A stretch of 64,000 bases of DNA, from positions 8,990,001 through 9,054,000 of the forward strand of contig NC_060020.1 in NCBI RefSeq assembly GCF_021134715.1, given 5' to 3'. Both the position numbers and the translations under genes were made by a program. Of the stretch, positions 56,906-64,000 are shown in pieces; position 1 is the stretch's first letter; the number at the start of each line of letters is the position of its first letter. The notes beneath the pieces are model-generated. The model was not told where the DNA came from. It saw only the letters and a list, made by a program, of their open reading frames with translations, and made no database searches. This stretch comes from Daphnia pulex (taxonomy: Eukaryota > Arthropoda > Branchiopoda > Diplostraca > Daphniidae).

Positions 56906-57222
56906 TGTAACGGTTCCTTAACCGTACACATAGCAACAGCCGAGACACTCTCCTTATTAGGCGGTAGCATGCAAGCTACACGCCAGATACACGTGAACGA
57001 TCCCTATCTGGATTGTCTGGAAACTGACCTACAGTCTGTGCCCTCAAGGCACAGCCACGTCAGCATCCTCACTAGTATATAAGCGGAGTCTACCTGAGAC
57101 TCCGCAGGACTGTATAACCCAACTGTTACTGTATGTAACATGTACATCTGTGTTTCATACCAATACAAGTTGTCTCCCATACTTTGAGTTTGTCCAATTA
57201 CTCGTTGTAACTACCTGTTACA
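56906..57222 (+). repeat. 3' LTR of the gypsy element
   Basis: 317 bp, with no difference from 47230-47546 seen by eye, followed by the AGCT target duplication. Confidence 0.95.
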
Positions 57223-57384
57223 AGCTCGTAGGAAATACTTACCCGTACTCCAAAAGAAAACAAAGGAGAAATCGCAACAAGTGTTAGGTGTGTGTGTAAT
57301 TAAGTGTTTTTGTGTTAAAAGAAATTTGGCAACCCGGCAAAGTCCGCCTAACTGATATTTGACATACTCACTTAACGCACCCCT

Positions 57385-59310
57385 GGCATAAAAGGACGAT
57401 AGAACGATGCCATATCTAAGAATGCTCTTAGCTGAGTTACATTCATTGGCCTTGGGAAATTCGCAATGGCCACGATCTTTTCCAGATCAGAGCGAATGCC
57501 GTTATTGTCAACCAAGTGTCGTAAATGGACAATCTCTTTTGCTCCAAACAACCATTTTTTGCGTTCAGTACCAGGCCAGCATTACCAAGGGCGGACAACA
57601 CATTATTTAGTCTGCTTTGATGTTCTTCAAACGTCAACCCGAACACTAGGATGTCATCCATATAACACAAACAATCGTTCCATTTTAGTTCGTGCAACAT
57701 TCGATCCATAAGGCGCTGGAAGCTGGGAGCGGAGGGGACCCGCAAAATCTGAATGGCAGACGTAAGAATTCATATAGCCCGTCTGGAGTAACGAAGGTGG
57801 TTTTCACACGATGCTCTTCGGCCAACACCATCTGCCAAAATCCGCTCTCGAGATCCAGACTGCTGAAGTATTTTGCGCCACTCAGATGTCCTAAAACATC
57901 TTCGATTCGGGGTAGTGGGTAGCCGTCACGTTCAGTAACAGCGTTTAGCCGCCTGTAGACTATACAGAAACGCATTTCACCATTTTTTTCTTGACGAGCA
58001 CGACGGGAGAACTCCATGCGCTATTCGATGGTTGGATGATTCGGTCAGAGAGCATTTTATCCACGTGATCATTAATTAGTGTCCGCTCTGCCGCCGAGAC
58101 GTGATACGGCACACAGTGAATGGGCTTTGCCGATCTGGTATGAATGAAATGCTTAGCCAGATGGGTTTGACCTTTTTAACGGAAAAACACCAACGATGTT
58201 CACATAAAAGCTTCCGTAGCTTATCCACTTCAAGGGGGGGGGGGTGAGTCGATCATCAATAGTGACGTCATTAAGAGTATCATCTGGCTGCGATGTACCG
58301 TCGTGTGGCTGAATCATTCCAACAATTTCTTCCAGCAATATTCTTCTACTATTTAGTAGAAGGTGAATATTGTTTTCTTCTATGGGCGTCGCTTTTAAAA
58401 TGGCTCTGTCTGATCTTCGCCCAATAGAGTGCGGATTTGCGTTGATGACAGGTATAGTTAGAATGTCGTTCTCGGCTTCTAACACTCAACTCGGCGTAAT
58501 CCAACCTCCCGTTGCTCCTAATGCTCCAGCCGTAGACACCATCCGCAGTTTACAATCACGCTTCGGCAATTAAACGGCACTTAAAATAGCCCATACTGTT
58601 GGCCATAACTCTTTATTACGGAACGGGTTCTAGTACAAAAGTTGTTTCGCTAAGCGGATCACTTGACGCTGCTGACACTTCTGCTCCTAGGATGGCTCCC
58701 ATACTTTTCAGCTCTTCAGTAGTTTGCACGTATTCACTGTCGATCTCTTGCTCAACCGTGAACGATTCTCTTACTGAACTTTGCGTATCAGCGGGAAGCA
58801 CCTGTTCAATTTTTTCAACGTTACGGTTCTGGCCTACATTCAATTCACTTGGCATGATTACTCTTGCCACCCCTTCCACTCCTTTGATCATGGCATCACT
58901 CTTTACGATACACTCGACAACCAATAATAATGGATACAACATTACCCTCACTACTGCCACTTTTTTATATTAACCACTGTTCCTTTATATCGAATCGTGA
59001 GCGAAACTTCCCCAATCCCATTGTCCGTTTTAGTTCCGTCGATAAATAATTATTTCGAAGGGAGCAGTACAGCAAACCCAGAACGACCCAGCAGCATTCC
59101 TTCACTAATGGCACTGTTTTAGCACCAGAGTCTACCATAGCTCTCAACTCACCAACTCGGAACAACTCCGCATTGATGAACGGACTGCTTATAGACTTCG
59201 AGACTTCTGGGACGATCACATTCATTGCCGGCCTTGCCTCGTCGGACCGGCTGATCTTTTTTCCGAAGCTGCCGAAGATTTGTTACAATTGTAACACCTC
59301 ACCTCATTTC
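57385..59310 (-). pseudogene. Decayed second Ty3/gypsy pol relic
   Basis: On the minus strand, in order: half of a CCHC knuckle (CYNCNKSS, about 59290), an aspartic protease-like site (MVDSGAKTVPLVKE, about 59130), then RT: INDHVDKMLSDRIIQPSNSA, FCIVYRRLNAVTERDGYPLP, FSSLDLESGFWQ, a frameshift near 57735, YMDDILVFG and a thumb-like LRAFLDMASFYRPF, ending near 57385. RNase H and integrase are missing, frames are broken and no LTRs were seen. The intact element inserted close to its 3' edge; the satellite begins at its 5' edge. Confidence 0.85.
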
Positions 59311-59411
59311 TCGAAGGACGACGATCAAAAGTTACTTGCTTAGGCGCCAATCTTTCCTGGCCCGGTGACTTTACCGGTATATTATAAAATAATAATTACT
59401 CCATTGAATTA

Positions 59412-59935
59412 TGTGTGCATTGGCATGAATTGGCGTGCACTGGCGTGCACTGGCGTGCTCATAAGTGCACTGGCGTGCTCTGGCGTGCACTGGCGTGCTC
59501 TGGCGTGCACTGGCGTGCATTGGCGTGCTCTGGCGTGCATTGGCGTGCACTGGCGTGCTCTGGCGTGCTCTAGCGTGCACTGGCGTGCTCTGGCGTGCGT
59601 TGGCGTGTTCTGGCGTGCATTGGCGTGCACTGGCGTGCATTGGCGTGCTCTGGCGTGCATTGGCGTGCACTGGCGTGCTCTGGCGTGCATTGGCGTGCAC
59701 TGGCGTGCACTGGCGTGCTCTGGCGTGCACTGGCGTGCTCTGGCGTGCTCTGGTGTGCACTGGCATGCACTGGCGGGCTCTGGCGTTCTCTGGCATGCAC
59801 TGGCGTGCTCTGGAATGCACTGGCATGCACTGGCGTGTTCTGGCGTACTCTGGCGTGCACTGGCGTGCTCTGGCGTGCACTTGCGTGCTCTGGCTTGCAC
59901 TGGCGTGCGCTGGCGTGCTCTGGCGTAATCTGCTA
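59412..59935. repeat. Decamer satellite, block 1
   Basis: Tandem 10-bp units TGGCGTGCAC, TGGCGTGCTC and TGGCGTGCAT run in unbroken register for about 50 copies. The first six bases hardly vary, and the last two carry most of the variation. All six frames are open, so the long Trp-Arg-Ala/His-Ala-Arg ORFs are artefacts. It starts right after the gypsy relic. Confidence 0.95.
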
Positions 59936-60171
59936 TTTAGAACTCAAGTGCTTGACAATAGAACTCCACTACCCGACAAAAGAACTGAAATAACTTGAAT
60001 AATTTTAAAAAATTCAAGTGCTGTGATGTGCGTTTTTCTTAAACTTTTTGTTCATGAATTCCTCTATAAATTTTTTGATTCAATAGACTTAAAATGGTGT
60101 ATTGGACATTGATTTACACATCCTGTAATTAAAAAATGGTTTTAACAAGAGAAATAAATATTATAGCAACT
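59936..60171. repeat. Satellite spacer, copy 1
   Basis: An AT-rich spacer of about 236 bp begins near AACTCAAGTGCTTGACAATA and ends near AGAGAAATAAATATTAT. It is repeated almost unchanged at 60827-61058 and 63173-63399, and begins again at 63961. It contains a second TTCAAGTGCTGTGATG phrase. Confidence 0.9.
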
Positions 60172-60826
60172 TCAAGTGCTCAGCTGTTCTCTGCTGTGCT
60201 CTACCGTGCTCTGGCGTGCTCTGGCGTGCACTGGCATGCACTGGCATGCACTGGCGTGCTCTGGCGTGCTCTGGCGTGCACTGGCGTGCACTGGCGTGCA
60301 CTGGCGTGCACTGGCGTGTTCTGGCGTGCTCTGGCGTGAACTGGCGTGCACTGGCGTGCTCTGGCGTGCACTGGCGTGCTGTGGCGTGCTCTGGCGTGCT
60401 CTGGCGTGCACTGGCGTGCTCTGGCGTGCACTGGCGTGCTCTGGCGTGCACTGGCGTGCTCTGGCATGCACTGGCGTGCTCTGGCGTGCACTGGCGTGCA
60501 CTGGCGTGCTCTGGCGTGCATTGGCGTGCATTGGCGTGCTCTGGCGTGCTCTGGCGTGCTCTGGCGTGCACTGACGTGCTCTGGCGTGCTCTTGCGTGCT
60601 CTGGCGTGCACTGGCGTGCATTGGCGTGTTCTGGCGTGCATTGGCGTGCACTGGTGTGCTCTGGCGTGCACTGGCGTGCTCTGGCGTGCAGTGGCGTACT
60701 CTGGCGTGCTTTGAGGTGCTGTGCCGGGCTCTGGCGTGCGCTGGCGTGCTCTGGCGTGCTCTGGCGTGCCCTGGCTTGCTCTGGCTTGCACTGGCGTGCG
60801 CTGGCGTGCACTGGCGTAATCTGCTA
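60172..60826. repeat. Decamer satellite, block 2
   Basis: It is entered through AGCAACTTCAAGTGCTCAGC, then about 62 units of CTGGCGTGCA/CTGGCGTGCT in unbroken 10-bp register. It exits through GGCGTAATCTGCTATTTAG into the spacer. Confidence 0.95.
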
Positions 60827-61058
60827 TTTAGAACTCAAGTGCTTGACAATAGAACTCCACTACCCGACAAAAGAACTGAAAGACCTTGAATAATTTTAAA
60901 AAATTCAAGTGCTGTGATGTGCGTTTTCCTCAAACTTTTTGTTCATGAATTGCTCTATAAATTTTTTGATTCAATAGACTTAAAATGGTGTATTGGACAT
61001 TGATTTACACATCCTATAATTAAAAAATGGTTTTAACAAGAGAAATAAATATTACAAG
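60827..61058. repeat. Satellite spacer, copy 2
   Basis: Near-identical to the spacer at 59936, with a few substitutions. At 61058 it breaks off into unrelated sequence instead of the next block. Confidence 0.9.
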
Positions 61059-62354
61059 ATTCCTTCGGTAATGTCCTTCGTGAATGTTTTTAAACGTTAA
61101 AGAGACAGAAAATCAAGGTTAAATAGTAAATAAATAAATACTATTATGTTTGGAAAATTTTGTTTTCCTTTATTCTCTTAAATTAATTGATTCTTATTAA
61201 CTAATTGACTTATAATCTGTCATTATTATCATAATTATTATATTATTCGTAATATTCGAAATCGCACCACTCATAATATTATGAGTGGTGCGACTTAGGT
61301 GTTTGGCTTCGCCCAACCACCCCACGTCGCACTTCATGTTTAGATTAAGTTAAAGTAACACTTATTACTATAGTAACAATACAATTATATCATGCGGTCA
61401 CGTGTTGCATTACATGAGTCTTGGCTAATAGATAGCGAACTACCATCATACCCATTTTTTCCCTTCCATTAATGAAAGAATGATGGTCTAATGGTCATCA
61501 GCCCAGGCTGCCATTCGCATAGTTCGGGGTTCGAATCTCGATCAAGTCGGAAAAGAAAACTAAGTTTGGAATTTTTGAAAAATTCTTCTTAATAAGCTTT
61601 CGGAGTTAAATGGAAGTGGAAGATCGGTGGTAACTCTTCACGACCGCAAGAAGATCTTGATGACCGAGTAGAGGACAGAGGAAGAAGGGAGAGATGACCC
61701 AGAGCTTCAAAATGAATATAATCTAACATTTTTAAAATGTTCTTCAACTTCTTGGTTGATGACTAACTGTTAAAAAAGGAGGCATAGGAATTTTACTGAC
61801 AACCAAATTTATTAAAATCAAGATAAAAAATAGTAAAAAAAAGAGTTAATAATAAAACAAAAAGGGTTAAAAAAATAAAATTGGGAAAATACAAAGTAAA
61901 AAGAAGAATAAAGACGAAATCGAAATCGAAAATAAAAACAAAATCAAATAATTAATACTCTCCACTCCCATAGCAGAAAACTTGTTTTGCTAGGGAAGAT
62001 CCAAACTTTTTTTTTTTTTTGTTTAAACTGCTGAGCATGCACTGACAGTTGGAAAGTTACGCAAAAAAAGCGAATTCACTGCCTAGGATTCGGCAACCAG
62101 CTAGGTAACAAGTACGCAAATTACATTTTTAAAACAGTAATGAAAACAAATGAAACCCCGTTAGGACATGTATCAAATTTTGACAGAATTATGTACAAAA
62201 TTTGGTGACGATTGGTCATTCAGGAAAGAAACGTATAAAGGATAACTAAATGGACATTAAACCCTCTGAATTTCACTACTAGCTACTACTACCCTACCCC
62301 CTATACCCCACACCCTATATTGTTAAGGACCTTCGTATATAAATATACCTCAGG
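61059..62354. other. 1.3-kb segment interrupting the satellite
   Basis: This unrelated AT-rich sequence replaces the expected spacer-to-block junction. It contains a perfect 32-bp palindrome (61262-61293) and a tRNA-like sequence (61484-61553). No protein gene was recognised. No target duplication is evident, so an insertion and the edge of two arrays are both possible. Confidence 0.6.
61484..61553 (+). other. tRNA-like sequence (pseudogene or SINE)
   Basis: ATGGTCTAATGGTCATCAG resembles the D-arm of tRNA-Glu/Asp. It is followed by a plausible T-arm TCGGGGTTCGAATCTCGA with a five-pair stem and a perfect B-box core GGTTCGAATC. The acceptor and anticodon stems are not convincing. Confidence 0.45.
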
Positions 62355-63172
62355 GATAGCAACTTCAAGTGCTCAGCTGTGCTCTACCGTGCTCTGGCGT
62401 GCTCTGGCGTGCTCTGGCGTGCACTGGCATGCACTGGCGTGCTCTGGCGTGCACTGGCATGCACTGGCGTGCACTGACGTGCTCTGGCGTGCTCTGGCGT
62501 GCTCTGGCGTGCACTGGCGTGCTCTGGCGTGCACTGGCGTGCTCTGGCGTGCACTGGCGTGCTCTGGCGTGCACTGGCGTGCATTGGCGTGCTTTGGCGT
62601 GCATTGGCGTGCACTGGCGTACTCTGGCGTGCATTGGCGTGCACTGGTGTGCTCTGGCGTACTCTGGCGTGCACTGGCGTGCATTGGCGTGCTTTGGCGT
62701 GCATTGGCGTGCACTGGCGTACTCATGCTTGCATTAGCGTTCATTGGCGTGTACTGGCGTGCTCTGGCGTGCATTGGCGTGCTCTGGCGTGCATTGGCGT
62801 AACTGGCGTGCTCTGGCGTGCACTGGCGTGCATTGGCGTGCTCTGGCGTGCATGGGCGCGCACTGGCGTGCTCTGGCGTGCATTGGCGTGCTCTGGTGTG
62901 CAATGGCGTGCTCTGGCGTGCATTGGCGTGCACTGGCGTGCTCTGGCGTTCTCTGGCGTGCACTGGCATGCACTGGCATGCTCTGGCGTGCACTGGCGTG
63001 CACTGGCATGCACTGGCATGCACTGGCGTGCTCTGGCGTGCACTGGCATGCACTGGCGTGCTCTGTCGTGCTCTGGCGTGCACTGGCGTGCTCTGGCGTG
63101 CTCTTTCGTGCTCTGTCGTGCTCTGTCGTGCACTGTCGTGCACTGGCGTGCTCTGGCGTGCTCTGCTATGCA
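62355..63172. repeat. Decamer satellite, block 3
   Basis: It is entered through AGCAACTTCAAGTGCTCAGC. About 80 units follow, with one register slip near 62798 (GGCGTAACTGGCG) and more variants than the other blocks (TGTCGTGC units near the end). It exits through CTGCTATGCAG. Confidence 0.95.
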
Positions 63173-63399
63173 GAACTCAAGTGCTTGACAATAGAACTCC
63201 ACTACCCGACAAAAGAACTAAAATAACTTGAATAATTTTAAAAAATTCAAGTGCTGTGATGTGCGTTTTTCTAAAACTTTTTGTTCATGAATTGCTCTAT
63301 AAATTTATTGATTCAATAGACTTGAAATGGTGTATTGGACATTGATTTACACATCCTGTAATTAAAAAATGGTTTTACAAGAGAAATAAATATTATAGC
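63173..63399. repeat. Satellite spacer, copy 3
   Basis: The same AT-rich spacer as copies 1 and 2, leading to AGCAACTTCAAGTGCTGAGC and the next block. Confidence 0.9.
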
Positions 63400-64000
63400 A
63401 ACTTCAAGTGCTGAGCTGTTCTCTGCTGTGCTCAACCGTGCTCTGGCGTGCTCTGGCATGCACTGGCGTGCACTGGCGTGCTCTGGCGTGCTTTGGCGTG
63501 CTTTGGCGTGCATTGGCGTGCACTGGCGTACTCATGCTTGCATTAGCGTGCATTGGCGTGCTCTGGCGTGCATTAGCGTGTAATTGCGTGCTCTGGCGTG
63601 CTCTGGCGTGCATTGGCGTGCTCTGGCGTGCATTGGCGTGCACTGGCGTGCATTGGCGTGCACTGGCGTGCATTGGCGTGCTCTGGCGTGCATTGGCGTG
63701 CACTGGCGTGCTCTGGCGTGCATTGGCGTGCTCTGGCGTGCACTGGCGTGCACTGGCGTGCACTGGCGTGCTCTGGCGTGCACTGGCATCCACTGGCGTG
63801 CTCTGGCGTGCACTGGCATGCACTGGCGTGCTCTGGCGTGCTCTGGCGTGCTCTGGCGTGCTCTGGCGTGCACTGGCGTTCTCTGGCGTGCTCTGTCGTG
63901 ATCTATCGTGCACTGTCGTGCACTGTCGTGCACTGGCGTGCTCTGGCGTGCTCTGCTATGCAGAACTCAAGTGCTTGACAATAGAACTCCACTTCCCGAC
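63400..64000. repeat. Decamer satellite, block 4, continuing past the window
   Basis: About 53 units, with TGGCGTGCAT more frequent than in the earlier blocks, then the spacer begins at about 63961 and runs off the end of the window. Confidence 0.95.

Larger units (their letters stand above)
47230..57222 (+). mobile_element. Ty3/gypsy LTR retrotransposon with env, internally deleted
   Basis: The element is 10.0 kb. LTRs of 317 bp (TGTAACGG...CTGTTACA) appear identical by eye, and a 4-bp target duplication AGCT flanks it (47226-47229, 57223-57226). The order is gag, pol (RT-RH-INT), env, then an opposite-strand ORF, then a polypurine tract. An errantivirus-like endogenous retroelement is the best description. 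It is defective: gag is frame-broken, the protease and the first part of RT are missing, and env has two in-frame stops. Identical LTRs in so damaged a copy suggest movement by proteins supplied from another copy. Confidence 0.93.

Noticed and set aside
59365-63978. Dozens of ORFs of 90-256 codons on both strands with 10-residue repeats
   Set aside because: A stop-free decamer gives open frames in all six readings; the ORFs end where the array ends and have no start context or domain.

Overview
The window is eukaryotic and most resembles a crustacean genome of the Daphnia type. This is inferred from intron-dense genes with many introns of about 60-75 bp, tight intergenic spacing, arthropod-like proteins, and a mix of Ty1/copia, Ty3/gypsy-with-env and DIRS-like elements. 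The species is not proven by the sequence.

From about 1.9 to 26.8 kb is a gene-rich block. It holds an S1A serine protease (minus, 1908-5855), CWC27 spliceosome-associated cyclophilin (plus, 7944-10067), SUPV3L1 mitochondrial RNA helicase (plus, 11377-14110), ribosomal protein L19 (minus, 14453-15480), the 30-exon WD-repeat gene WDR7/rabconnectin-3 beta (plus, 17088-24876) and complex I subunit NDUFA8 (plus, 25973-26743). These are unrelated single-copy housekeeping or secreted-protein genes, with no operon-like logic. Exon limits were read by hand from GT/AG sites and frame continuity.

From about 26.9 to 39.8 kb is a nest of mobile elements with almost no recognisable host gene. An outer terminal-inverted-repeat pair (26957/33848) encloses a degraded DIRS-like tyrosine-recombinase retrotransposon (29231-32768). 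That element keeps its inverted terminal repeats and a circle-junction-like internal complementary region. Several non-coding TIR elements follow (28385-29222, 35078-37223, 37444-39752).

From about 39.95 to 57.2 kb are two young LTR retrotransposons. A Ty1/copia element on the minus strand (40982-46125, 5-bp TSD GTGGG, LTRs differing at two positions) sits inside a palindrome-rich repeat that also fills 1-1265. Its gag reads through only if a 76-bp GT-AG intron is removed. A Ty3/gypsy element on the plus strand (47230-57222, 4-bp TSD AGCT, LTRs identical by eye) carries a coiled-coil gag, a pol lacking protease and the front of RT, an AT-hook after integrase, an envelope gene with ricin-B-like beta-trefoil repeats, and an unrecognised spliced ORF on the opposite strand between env and the 3' LTR.

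From 57.4 to 59.3 kb is a decayed Ty3/gypsy pol relic (minus). From 59.4 kb to the window end is a satellite of 10-bp units of the type TGGCGTGCNN, arranged in blocks separated by a conserved AT-rich spacer of about 240 bp. The many long ORFs there on both strands are a by-product of the stop-free decamer.
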